The notes below the pieces were generated by a model that was given only the letters and a program-made list of their open reading frames with translations, was not told where the DNA came from and did no database searches. The position numbers and the translations under genes were made by a program. DNA of 64,000 bases from Negadavirga shengliensis (GTDB taxonomy: Bacteria > Bacteroidota > Bacteroidia > Cytophagales > Cyclobacteriaceae), in assembly GCF_042652345.1 (NCBI RefSeq), contig NZ_JBHSJJ010000002.1, forward strand, positions 310,001 to 374,000. Direction: 5' to 3'. Positions 16,576 to 25,223 of this stretch are shown here, piece after piece (position 1 is the stretch's first letter; each line of letters opens with the position of its first letter).

Positions 16576-18075
16576 TCAATAAGTTCTTTGGAATTTATGA
16601 TCCAATTTGGGATGAAGGATTCTTTTCAGTGGAATCTGCTCCCCTCCGCTTTCCTCCAGCCAATCCCATATTTCATTTCGCAGATTGGCGGCCGTTTCCT
16701 GATAATCCGGATGCCGGATGAGGTTATTCATTTCATAGGGGTCCTGCTGAATATCATACAGTTCGTTGATATCCCAGATGCCCTGATAGAATATGAATTT
16801 ATACTGGTCGGTCCTTACGGCAAACACGGTGGGGGTGGAAGGGTATGCCATTTCCCAATAGTATTCATAAAATACCCTATCCCGCCATTCCGTCTTTTTT
16901 TCAGTCATTAAGGGCAGGATCGATTTGCCTTGTATTTGCTCAGGCATACTTTCTATTCCGGCCATCTCCAAAAAAGTAGGGGCAATGTCAATGTTCATTA
17001 CCATTTCCTCTACTTCAATACCCGGCTGGACAACGCCCGGATACCTCATAAGCAAGGGCACTTTCATCGACTCTTCATAGGCATGGCGCTTGTCTATCAG
17101 GCCATGTTCCCCGAAAGAGAAACCGTTGTCACCCATATATACCACAATGGTGTTTTCTGCCAGCCCCTTTTCCTCCAGCCAAGCCAGCACCTCACCTATG
17201 CTTTCATCCAAAGCCAATAATGTTTCCAGGTATTGGATGTAGAACTTATCAAATGGGATATCCCCATGGTACATGTAATCGACTCCATGCCAGCTATACC
17301 GCTGCTTGCGTACCCAATCGGGGATGTCCGCAAAATTCACTTTGGTCTGGGGCGCCAATATGCTGTCTCCATAAAACTTGCTGCTGTCCGTGGCAGTCAG
17401 GTACATAGAAGGCGGTGTCACGATAGGTAAATCCTTGTAAGTTCCTTCATGCCGCTCAGCGGGTTCGAATTCAGCATGCACCGCTTTGTGCGATAAGTAG
17501 AGGAAAAAAGGCTCACCATCCTGAAGCCCGTTTAACCAACCAAGTGCATGTTCTGTCAACAAATCAGTGGTATAACTGCCTTCTGGCTGCTTTATCCGCT
17601 CCCCGTTGATATTGAAGGTGGGGTTATAATAAACCCCTTGTCCCCTAAAGCTCACCCAATGGTCAAAACCTGGCTGGGGCATGTCGTCGGTGTTGCCCAT
17701 ATGCCATTTCCCGAAAAAGCCGGTTTTATATCCCATCTCCTGCAGATACTCAGGAAAGAAAGTCAGGCCATCCGGCAACGGGGCGCTGTTATCCACAATG
17801 GTATGGGTGTGGGCATACTGTCCTGTCAATATAGACGCCCTGCTTGGAGAACACAAAGACGTACTGACAAAAGCATTTTTGAAGTAAGCACCCTCCCGGG
17901 CCAACTGATCCATATAGGGCGTCTCAAGACCCGGTACGGCACCGGTAAATCCCATAAAATCGTAGCGATGGTCATCGGATAATATATACACAATATTGGG
18001 CCGGTCTGTTTGCCCAAAAACCGACAGGGTATATAGGAATAGGAAAACTGTTAAGGTATAGTTGGTTTTATGCAT
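16576..18075 (-). CDS. Secreted S1-family sulfatase
   Basis: A 499-residue sulfatase with a signal peptide ending near residue 21 (SVFGQ). The formylglycine motif is intact (SLCSPSRASILTGQ, pattern C-x-P-S-R). Metal ligands are seen in PNIVYILSDDHR near the N-terminus and YMGDNGFSFGEHG later; FGKWHMG carries a conserved Lys/His pair. A formylglycine-generating enzyme is needed for activity and is not encoded here. It hydrolyses sulfate esters, or possibly phosphate esters as some relatives do. The gene sits between GH3 and GH144 in the operon, with a 132-base gap upstream that could hold an internal promoter. The subfamily could not be assigned by eye. Confidence 0.9.
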   Translation of the reverse strand: MHKTNYTLTVFLFLYTLSVFGQTDRPNIVYILSDDHRYDFMGFTGAVPGLETPYMDQLAREGAYFKNAFVSTSLCSPSRASILTGQYAHTHTIVDNSAPLPDGLTFFPEYLQEMGYKTGFFGKWHMGNTDDMPQPGFDHWVSFRGQGVYYNPTFNINGERIKQPEGSYTTDLLTEHALGWLNGLQDGEPFFLYLSHKAVHAEFEPAERHEGTYKDLPIVTPPSMYLTATDSSKFYGDSILAPQTKVNFADIPDWVRKQRYSWHGVDYMYHGDIPFDKFYIQYLETLLALDESIGEVLAWLEEKGLAENTIVVYMGDNGFSFGEHGLIDKRHAYEESMKVPLLMRYPGVVQPGIEVEEMVMNIDIAPTFLEMAGIESMPEQIQGKSILPLMTEKKTEWRDRVFYEYYWEMAYPSTPTVFAVRTDQYKFIFYQGIWDINELYDIQQDPYEMNNLIRHPDYQETAANLRNEIWDWLEESGGEQIPLKRILHPKLDHKFQRTY

Positions 18076-18207
18076 AATATATTGGGTTATAGTTTTTAAT
18101 TCAACACACTGTACATCAAGATATTGGAATACTGATTTTTATTGCGTGACGAACCTTTTGGATTTATTTGCCTAATCCTCCACGCCAGAACGCTTATGGC
18201 ACCTATC

Positions 18208-20499
18208 TCAATCTTTCCAATTAATCTTTTGCCTCACCACATCCTCGGAATTGCCACCGATCATGATCTCAAATTCTCCCGGCTCGAATACATGTTCCAG
18301 GCTGTGATTGTAGAACATCAGGTCTTCGCGACCGATTTCGAAGCTAACTTCAATGGTCTCGCCCGCTTTCAGAAATACCTTTTGGAATCCCTTCAATTCC
18401 TTCACCGGGCGGGTGATGCTGCCCACCAAATCCCGGACATACAGTTGGACCACTTCCGCTCCATCATGACCACCCTTGTTGGTGAGGGAAACACTGGCTG
18501 ACAGGGTTTGGTCTCCCTGGAGTTCATGGCTGTCGAGTGTCAGATCCCCGTATTCGAATTCCGTATAGCTCAATCCATAGCCAAAAGGATACAGCGGCTC
18601 GTTGGGAATATCCAAGTAATTGGACCGAAACTTTTGGAACCATTCCCCTTCGGGAAGCGGACGACCGGTGTTTTTGTGATTATAGTAAATGGGAATTTGT
18701 CCTGTGTTTTGTGGAAAAGTGGCAGTGAGCTTGCCAGAAGGGTTGACATCTCCGAAGAGCACGTCGGCAATGGCATCTCCCGCTTCGCTGCCACCAAACC
18801 ACACATTGAGAATGGCGGGAATGTTTTCGGATTCCCATTTGATGGCTAGGGGCCTTCCGGCGAATAGTACCAGAACAATGGGTTTCCCAGTCTTTTTCAG
18901 CTCCTGGAGAAGCCTCCTTTGATTCTCCGGAAGTTCGATCGAACTGAGGCTGGAGGACTCGCCGCTCATCTCGGCGGCTTCTCCCATGGCCGCCACGATG
19001 ACATCTGCCTGTCTGACGGTTTCCAGGGCTTCCCGGATGAGGACTTCTTCGGGTCTGTTGTCACGATAGGTGGGTTTACCGAAAATACTGATCCTGGATT
19101 CCAAAAGGGAATCGGCCACCACGTTGGCACCTCTGGCATGGACGATTTTTACCCCTTCTCCCACGGCGTTTTGGATTCCCCGCATCAGGGAAACCGATTC
19201 TTCAAACCTCCCCGCTACGCTCCAGGTCCCGGTCATGTTTTCCGCGTTGTCTGCCATGGGCCCCACCAGGGCGATGGTTCCGGATTTTTGAAGTGGAAGC
19301 GTCTTTTCCTCATTTTTCATAAGGACAAAAGACTGGGCAGCCACTTGTCTGGCAAATTGCCGGTTTTCCGCGGTAAACACTTCATTTTTTGCCCGCTCAG
19401 GATTACAGTATCTATAAGGGTCATCAAACAGACCCAGTTTAAATTTCGCAGTCAGGATCAGCCGGCAGGCGCGGTTGATCTGTGCTTCGGTGATACTGCC
19501 TTCTTCAAGCGACTTTTCCAAGGTGGTCAGGAAACCTTCCCCCACCATGTCCATCTCCACGCCCGCATTGAGCGCCAAAGAAGAAACAGTTTTGAGATCA
19601 CCTACACCATGGTCGATCATCTCATTGATGGCGGTATAGTCCGTCACGACAAAGCCATCGAATCCCCATTGATCGCGTAACACATCGGTCATAAGCCACC
19701 TGTTGCCGCTGGCAGGGATGCCCTCAACTTCATTGAAGGCGGTCATCACCGTGCCTACGCCTGCATCGATAGCTGCCTTATAAGGAGCAAAATATTCATT
19801 GTACATGCGCTGGCGACTCATGTCCACGGTATTGTAATCCCTGCCGGCTTCCGGTGCGCCATACAGGGCAAAGTGCTTCACACAGGCCATGATGGTGTGA
19901 TCCAAACTCAAGTCTTCGCCTTGGTAACCCTGGACCATCGCTTTGGCGATTTGAGCAGCCAGATAGGGATCTTCCCCATTTCCTTCCGACACCCGCCCCC
20001 ACCGGGGATCCCGGGAAATATCGGTCATGGGCGAAAAAGTCCAATTGATCCCATCGGCACTGGCTTCTTGGGCAGCCATCTGTGCGGATTTTTTGATCAA
20101 ATCCATATCCCAGCTACAGGATAATCCCAAGGGAATGGGGAATATGGTCTCGTAACCGTGGATGACATCCATTCCAAACAGCAGCGGAATTCCCAGGCGG
20201 CTTTCTTCCACCGCCACACGTTGTACATCCCTGATTTTGTCGACCGTCTTGATATTGAACAATCCGCCTACCTGTCCCGCCTTGATTTTTCCCGCGATGT
20301 CTGAGCTGGAAGCCAGTCCGGTAGTAAAATCCCCAGCTGCGGGAAGATTTAGCTGTCCGATTTTTTCCTCAAGCGTCATTAAAGCGATCAATGAATCTAC
20401 TTTATGACCTATCGATTCATCCAGAGTCTGTGCCATCAGGTGGCACAACGGAAAAGAACATAAAAATGCACTCAATAATGGAATTGTATATTTTTTCAT
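18208..20499 (-). CDS. bglX: GH3 beta-glucosidase (BglX type)
   Basis: A 763-residue secreted exo-glycosidase. Signal peptide to about residue 23 (HLMAQ). The TIM barrel holds the nucleophile Asp in GFVVTDYTAINEM. The alpha/beta sandwich follows, with the probable acid/base Glu region around AAEMSGESSSLSSIELP, and a C-terminal FN3-like domain (about 660-760). It releases glucose from the non-reducing end of beta-glucans. Next to two GH144 genes, the expected substrate is sophorose or short beta-1,2-gluco-oligosaccharides, as in Bacteroides loci that pair GH3 with GH144. It starts nine bases after the upstream GH144 stop, indicating tight co-transcription. Confidence 0.93.
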   Translation of the reverse strand: MKKYTIPLLSAFLCSFPLCHLMAQTLDESIGHKVDSLIALMTLEEKIGQLNLPAAGDFTTGLASSSDIAGKIKAGQVGGLFNIKTVDKIRDVQRVAVEESRLGIPLLFGMDVIHGYETIFPIPLGLSCSWDMDLIKKSAQMAAQEASADGINWTFSPMTDISRDPRWGRVSEGNGEDPYLAAQIAKAMVQGYQGEDLSLDHTIMACVKHFALYGAPEAGRDYNTVDMSRQRMYNEYFAPYKAAIDAGVGTVMTAFNEVEGIPASGNRWLMTDVLRDQWGFDGFVVTDYTAINEMIDHGVGDLKTVSSLALNAGVEMDMVGEGFLTTLEKSLEEGSITEAQINRACRLILTAKFKLGLFDDPYRYCNPERAKNEVFTAENRQFARQVAAQSFVLMKNEEKTLPLQKSGTIALVGPMADNAENMTGTWSVAGRFEESVSLMRGIQNAVGEGVKIVHARGANVVADSLLESRISIFGKPTYRDNRPEEVLIREALETVRQADVIVAAMGEAAEMSGESSSLSSIELPENQRRLLQELKKTGKPIVLVLFAGRPLAIKWESENIPAILNVWFGGSEAGDAIADVLFGDVNPSGKLTATFPQNTGQIPIYYNHKNTGRPLPEGEWFQKFRSNYLDIPNEPLYPFGYGLSYTEFEYGDLTLDSHELQGDQTLSASVSLTNKGGHDGAEVVQLYVRDLVGSITRPVKELKGFQKVFLKAGETIEVSFEIGREDLMFYNHSLEHVFEPGEFEIMIGGNSEDVVRQKINWKD

Positions 20500-20508
20500 C
20501 GTTTCAGT

Positions 20509-22473
20509 TTAGTAGGTGAAACCAAGTTTGTCGAAGCCGGATTTTACATCAGGATCCTCCATAAAGGTCTTCCAAATCAAGCCGGTTCTATAATTCTCAA
20601 TCATCAGTATGATCGGTCCCTGGTCAATGGCCAGGTAACTGTCCGCATACCACTCTTCTGTTATGTTGAAACCATCATAAAAACCATACTCCCCCCAAAT
20701 TCTGTCACCCAACTGATAATAGAAGAATTCCAAAGCTTTCATGGACTCTTCCGGTGTGTAGGGAAAGGAAGACAACGCTGCGGTAGGCGTGATCACTCCT
20801 TTGTCATTGGTAGGGGAATGAGCGGAATATCCCTCGTGATTGTCACTGGCCGTTAATCCCCAGCAGTCTTCTCCATAGCCCACATATCCCAATGGGTTGT
20901 TGATGCAATGTGCCCGGTTGATAAGGGTGTGGTTTTGGTTTTGTTCCCAATAGTCGGCATATTGATCGGCCAAATTGCGCGGATCCATCCCCAAATAGGA
21001 ATAATGGGCAAAGAACAACGGCCCGCCAAAATCTTCCCCCAAAGGAAGCTGATACTGAAAAAACGTGCCTCCGTTTACCATATTGCCTCCTCTTGCCCAT
21101 CCATTGTGGTATGCTGCATTGTGGACAGGGTATGTGGGAGAAGATGCTGCCAAGACATACACGATCAGAGATTCATTATATCCCCTTATCGGTAAATTCA
21201 TATCCCAGCCAAATTCCGGTGACCAATGCCAATACAGGACATCCTGACCGCCCCGGGTATACCAACCCCATTCCACCTCATGCCAAAGGCGGGTAATTTT
21301 ATCCATAATGACTTTTTCCTCAGGTAGCCCCGCATTGAGATACGTCCTGGCGGTAAGCAGGCCCTGGATCATAAAGGCTGTCTCCACCAGATCCCCTCCA
21401 TTGTCTCTTGCGCTGAAAGGAATTACCTCTCCCGTATTGCCGTTCAGCCAATGAGGCCAAACCCCGTGAAACCTGTCTGCCTGCTCAAGGAAACCCACAA
21501 TTTTGGCCAGTCTTTCCACTCCCTGCTGCCGGGTAATAAACCCCCTTTCCATCCCTACGATCAGCGCCATCACACCGAACCCTGATCCGCCAATAGTCAC
21601 CAGATTTCCGGAAGTGTTTCTTTCCCTAGCCAAACCGCTATTCCCGTGAGCAAAATCCCAGAAATACCGGAAGGTCTGTTCCTGAACTTTGGTCAAAAGC
21701 TCCTCATCTGAGATTAACGGAAACTTGGGAGTTGCATCAATACGGGAATAAAATACCCGCTCGAATCCCCCAAAATGTTCACCATCTTTCCCTTCGAACG
21801 CATCAGAAAGGCTAAAGGCATATTTTGACAGGTATTGCAGCGGTGCAGATCCGGAAACCACCGCTTTCCGGTCACCTTCCTCAAAAGTAAACTGTAACTG
21901 GGGAGCTTCCTTTCCCAAAAGCCGGGAGGCTTCCCGGAAAGAATCACGGTCAATCGGAGCTGAGAACTCCAAGGTTATTGAAAAATCCAAGGGAACATCC
22001 ACTACCCTGCCTGCGCGGATCTCAACTGCATCTTTTATAGCAAAAGAAGTAATCTGAATACCGCCCACTATGGTTTTGAACCTTACTTCCTCTCCACTAA
22101 ACTGATTTCCTTTGGCTCCTCTCAATTGTTCTGAAACCACCAATCTGTATTGGGTATTTTGTTTAAGGGTTCCTACCGGATGGATGGTGATGGCGGAGTT
22201 GTTAGAGATCAAATTGGTTGATATATTCATCATTTCATCTTCTCCTATCAATGAAATGGCATTGGTTACGGTAGCCGGATCCAATGCGCTTGAAAACTTC
22301 AAAGTAATGGAGCGGTCCACTGGCAGATCTTGGCTGAAAGGCTCTGAGAGGCTTATTTCAGTATCACCAATCGTCACCTGAACAAGTCTGAGCTCTGAAA
22401 TCTCTAAGTCTTGTCTCTCACAACTGGCCAAAAGAAACACCAGGGCAAGATAAAATGTGGCGATCTTCATCAT
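20509..22473 (-). CDS. GH144-type beta-1,2-glucanase lipoprotein with two Ig-like domains
   Basis: A 654-residue protein using the ATG at 22473 (a second ATG follows at 22470). The open frame reaches 22620, but that part overlaps the upstream gene and would bury the lipoprotein signal, which ends VFLLASC. Two SbsA-type (Big_5) Ig-like domains at about 25-235 hold the enzyme away from the membrane. The catalytic (alpha/alpha)6 domain follows with TFRYFWDFAHG, TIGGSGFGVMALIVGMERG, DVLYWHWSPEFGW, GYNESLIVYVLAASSPTYP and AIDQGPIILMIENYRTGL. GH144 relatives are endo-beta-1,2-glucanases or sophorosidases. Its place directly after the SusD and LamG genes suggests the cell-surface endo-acting enzyme that starts degradation. 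Confidence 0.9.
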   Translation of the reverse strand: MMKIATFYLALVFLLASCERQDLEISELRLVQVTIGDTEISLSEPFSQDLPVDRSITLKFSSALDPATVTNAISLIGEDEMMNISTNLISNNSAITIHPVGTLKQNTQYRLVVSEQLRGAKGNQFSGEEVRFKTIVGGIQITSFAIKDAVEIRAGRVVDVPLDFSITLEFSAPIDRDSFREASRLLGKEAPQLQFTFEEGDRKAVVSGSAPLQYLSKYAFSLSDAFEGKDGEHFGGFERVFYSRIDATPKFPLISDEELLTKVQEQTFRYFWDFAHGNSGLARERNTSGNLVTIGGSGFGVMALIVGMERGFITRQQGVERLAKIVGFLEQADRFHGVWPHWLNGNTGEVIPFSARDNGGDLVETAFMIQGLLTARTYLNAGLPEEKVIMDKITRLWHEVEWGWYTRGGQDVLYWHWSPEFGWDMNLPIRGYNESLIVYVLAASSPTYPVHNAAYHNGWARGGNMVNGGTFFQYQLPLGEDFGGPLFFAHYSYLGMDPRNLADQYADYWEQNQNHTLINRAHCINNPLGYVGYGEDCWGLTASDNHEGYSAHSPTNDKGVITPTAALSSFPYTPEESMKALEFFYYQLGDRIWGEYGFYDGFNITEEWYADSYLAIDQGPIILMIENYRTGLIWKTFMEDPDVKSGFDKLGFTY

Positions 22474-22546
22474 CGGTATAATTAAAAGGAAGAGACGGGC
22501 GACTTGAGAAAAACCAAACCGCCCATCTCTCCCTAATTTAACTGAA

Positions 22547-23632
22547 TCAATTACGCTCCGCTGCCATGATGCTTTGTATCTCATCCTGGCTAAGTGCCCT
22601 GTCAAAGATTCGAAGTTCATCCATTAAGCTGGAGGTTGAAAGGTGCCCCCATTCGGTAAATCTAGGTGCCCCTGACCCCACGGTGAGGATATCGCAACCC
22701 TCCCAGTCGATTCCGGAAAACGCTCCCTGGCTTACTACTTCGCCGTTGATGTAAACGGCACAGCTTGAACCGGAAATGGTAAAGGCGATGTGGGCCCATT
22801 CACCGGCGGCGGGGTTAATGTCTGCGGCTTCACCGCCGTCAAACCAGTTGTCGCCCGAGCCGTTGCCGACGTTCAGTTTAACCCTTTGCATGGGTCCCGC
22901 ACTCTCTCTGAAAAGCCTGAAACCTTTCGAACGGTTATTCATCGCGTTGGGGTTATTGGTGTCCGGCGGTCCCATAACCAACAATCCGGCCCTGTCAGGA
23001 GTAGCATTGACACGGTACCAAAAGACGGCACTGAACTCCTGATTTCTCAAACCGTTGGTATTGTATGTCAAATAGGCATTATTGGCTCCTGCATAAGCCC
23101 TACCCACGACACCATTGGTAAAACCTGGACTTCCGCTGACCTCAGGGTTTTGGATGCGGACCAATTCCATGAAGTCCCCATCAAAAGGCACATAAAACAC
23201 CTCATTGTCATAAACCGGTCGATAGGGTTCTACTTTTTCGAAGTTCACGGTTTCAGAAGTGGTTTTTCCTGAAAGATCCGTTGCGGTTACCGTAAGCGTA
23301 TGCTGTCCGTTGGTGACATTGTCGTATTCAAACTTCTTCAAAGCCCTTCGGTAATCCGGAAAGTCCTCAAACCTGGCAATCTCCTCACCATTCAGTTCCA
23401 CGACTATCGATTGGATTTCAATATCATCACGGACCTCCAAATCCACTTCCATGGAAGTGACATCCTCTGTCACTCTGATGAGCGTTCCTTCAGACGGATA
23501 ATTGATGGTCACCTCCGGCGCCGCTTCATCCGGTCCGGGCTCTACAAACGCTATGTCATCTATATAACCTTCAGCGCAGCCAAAAGCCATCCAGATCAAT
23601 CCTATAAATAATATGATGCTAAGTTTTTTCAT
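22547..23632 (-). CDS. Surface glycan-binding-like lipoprotein with Ig and LamG domains
   Basis: A 361-residue lipoprotein with signal ending WMAFGCAEG. An Ig-like (cadherin/Big) domain at about 40-135 carries the alternating pattern VELNGEEIARF ... HTLTVTATDLSGKT. A concanavalin-like LamG domain spans about 150-355 with FSAVFWYRVNATPD, GEWAHIAFTISGS and SLMDELRIFDRALS. It follows SusD by 22 bases, the usual position of a surface glycan-binding protein, so a role in holding the polysaccharide is inferred. No catalytic residues were recognised, although LamG folds can also be enzymatic. Confidence 0.82.
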   Translation of the reverse strand: MKKLSIILFIGLIWMAFGCAEGYIDDIAFVEPGPDEAAPEVTINYPSEGTLIRVTEDVTSMEVDLEVRDDIEIQSIVVELNGEEIARFEDFPDYRRALKKFEYDNVTNGQHTLTVTATDLSGKTTSETVNFEKVEPYRPVYDNEVFYVPFDGDFMELVRIQNPEVSGSPGFTNGVVGRAYAGANNAYLTYNTNGLRNQEFSAVFWYRVNATPDRAGLLVMGPPDTNNPNAMNNRSKGFRLFRESAGPMQRVKLNVGNGSGDNWFDGGEAADINPAAGEWAHIAFTISGSSCAVYINGEVVSQGAFSGIDWEGCDILTVGSGAPRFTEWGHLSTSSLMDELRIFDRALSQDEIQSIMAAERN

Positions 23633-23654
23633 TTTTCCTATTTTTTACCCTGGT

Positions 23655-25202
23655 TTAACCTGCATTCGCTGCTTCTGCGGCTTCCCTGATCTGCGGCAGG
23701 ATATCCAATTGTTCCAGCGGATAGGGAATGAACCTGTGGTTTGGGGTATAGTTCCTGCCACCAAAGTTCAACTCAGACGTTTTCCCGTGGCGCACCAAGT
23801 CATAAAAACGGATACCCCATTCCATTCCAAATTCCGCGTATTTCTCATCCAGCACATCATCAAGGGTAACGCCGGAAAGCGATCCCAATCCTGCTCTTGA
23901 GCGCACCGCGTTCACCGCCTGGTCCGCGGACATTGCCTGGCTGCTGGCGCCACTAACCAAGGCTTCTGCGTGCATGAGCAGTATCTCGGCATAGCGGATG
24001 CAGATAAAATTCTTGTTGGAACCATACGCAAGTCTTCCCGGAGTCAACTGTGTTGAGGGAAGGTAGTGTTTGCCGCTTAGGAACTTAAGTCTGACATGAT
24101 TGTTAAACACATCGCCGTCAGGAGAGACGTTACTGATCCAGCCGGGCAGGTTGGCGTAATTGGGGTCAGACCTGATTTCCGCTATACCGTCCGGCGTGAA
24201 AAGAACCGTAGTTTCCAACCTTGTACGCTCGCCTCGGTCCAGCATGAATTTAATATACTTGGTGGTGGGTTCCCAGAATCCCCAACCCGGTGATGCCCCT
24301 GCCACTGCCGGCGTCCAACTGGGGGGACCAAAGAAAGCATACAAATAGTTGTTGACATTGCCGGAGGGGGTGCCATAGTCAGAATACTGAAATTCCAGGA
24401 TATTTTCACCGTTCAGTTTTCCCGGAATCTTGAAGAGCTGGTAATAGTTGGACGCCAATTGAAATTGGCCATCAGCTATGATTTCACCGGTGGCGCTGGC
24501 CACGGCCTGGTAATTTTTCAATTCCAGGTTGGCAAGGGCTTTTACTGCAAGAGCAGTGTACTTGGTAATACCGCCAGGTATATCCGTACGCTGATTGGGA
24601 TGAACACTGGGTAGATCGGGTATAGCTTGATCCATTTGGTCAGAAATGTGCTGCATCACTCCCTCAAACGAAGTGACTTCCAAAGTGTAAAGCTCTCCCG
24701 GGTCAGAGCCTTGTGGGATAAGGATATTTCCCCATAGCCTGGCCAACTGGAACAGTTCGAATCCCTGCATGACCTTGACTTCTGCAATATACTGTAGGGC
24801 TCTGGCCTCGTTGGCTCCCGCTTCCAGGTATTTTTGGAGCTCTTCCTGAGCTCCATGCCAACGGAGTATATCGGAATAAAGCCCCGACCAAGTGTTATTG
24901 TATAACCAGAAATTTCGGTCATAGTGAAAATTGTCCGTGTCAATCAAAGCAGCCTGGTCACCGGCAGCGTTGACGTCATCCCCGCGGACCGCGATGGTCG
25001 GGAAATTTTCCCAGCCTATGGCGTAAAGATCGGCATACGCCCCGTACAGCAACAAGTTCATGTTCTGGGGTTGTGTATAATCGGTTTCTTCGACTCTCTG
25101 CACGTTTTCCAGCGGGTCATCCACCAGGCCGATGCATGAAGTCACTAACGGTAGACCCGTCAAGGCAGCGAGTATATAGCTATATAATTTATGGATTTTC
25201 AT
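23655..25202 (-). CDS. susD: SusD-family glycan-binding lipoprotein
   Basis: A 515-residue RagB/SusD protein. The lipoprotein signal ends LPLVTSC. TPR-like helices are interleaved with ligand loops. Family marks include the N-terminal YGAYADLYAIGWENF region, YIAEVKVMQGFELFQLARLWG, KYTALAVKALANLEL, and the C-terminal ICIRYAEILLMHAEAL and RFYDLVRHGKTSEL with a closing IPYPLEQLDI. It caps the SusC barrel on the cell surface and captures the oligosaccharide. The start lies 21 bases after the SusC stop, so it is co-transcribed with SusC. Confidence 0.96.
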   Translation of the reverse strand: MKIHKLYSYILAALTGLPLVTSCIGLVDDPLENVQRVEETDYTQPQNMNLLLYGAYADLYAIGWENFPTIAVRGDDVNAAGDQAALIDTDNFHYDRNFWLYNNTWSGLYSDILRWHGAQEELQKYLEAGANEARALQYIAEVKVMQGFELFQLARLWGNILIPQGSDPGELYTLEVTSFEGVMQHISDQMDQAIPDLPSVHPNQRTDIPGGITKYTALAVKALANLELKNYQAVASATGEIIADGQFQLASNYYQLFKIPGKLNGENILEFQYSDYGTPSGNVNNYLYAFFGPPSWTPAVAGASPGWGFWEPTTKYIKFMLDRGERTRLETTVLFTPDGIAEIRSDPNYANLPGWISNVSPDGDVFNNHVRLKFLSGKHYLPSTQLTPGRLAYGSNKNFICIRYAEILLMHAEALVSGASSQAMSADQAVNAVRSRAGLGSLSGVTLDDVLDEKYAEFGMEWGIRFYDLVRHGKTSELNFGGRNYTPNHRFIPYPLEQLDILPQIREAAEAANAG

Positions 25203-25223
25203 GGCATTTCTATGATTAGAAGT

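Noticed and set aside
22474..22620. Upstream extension of the first GH144 gene
   Set aside because: It overlaps the LamG gene and would place about 50 residues before a clear lipoprotein signal.
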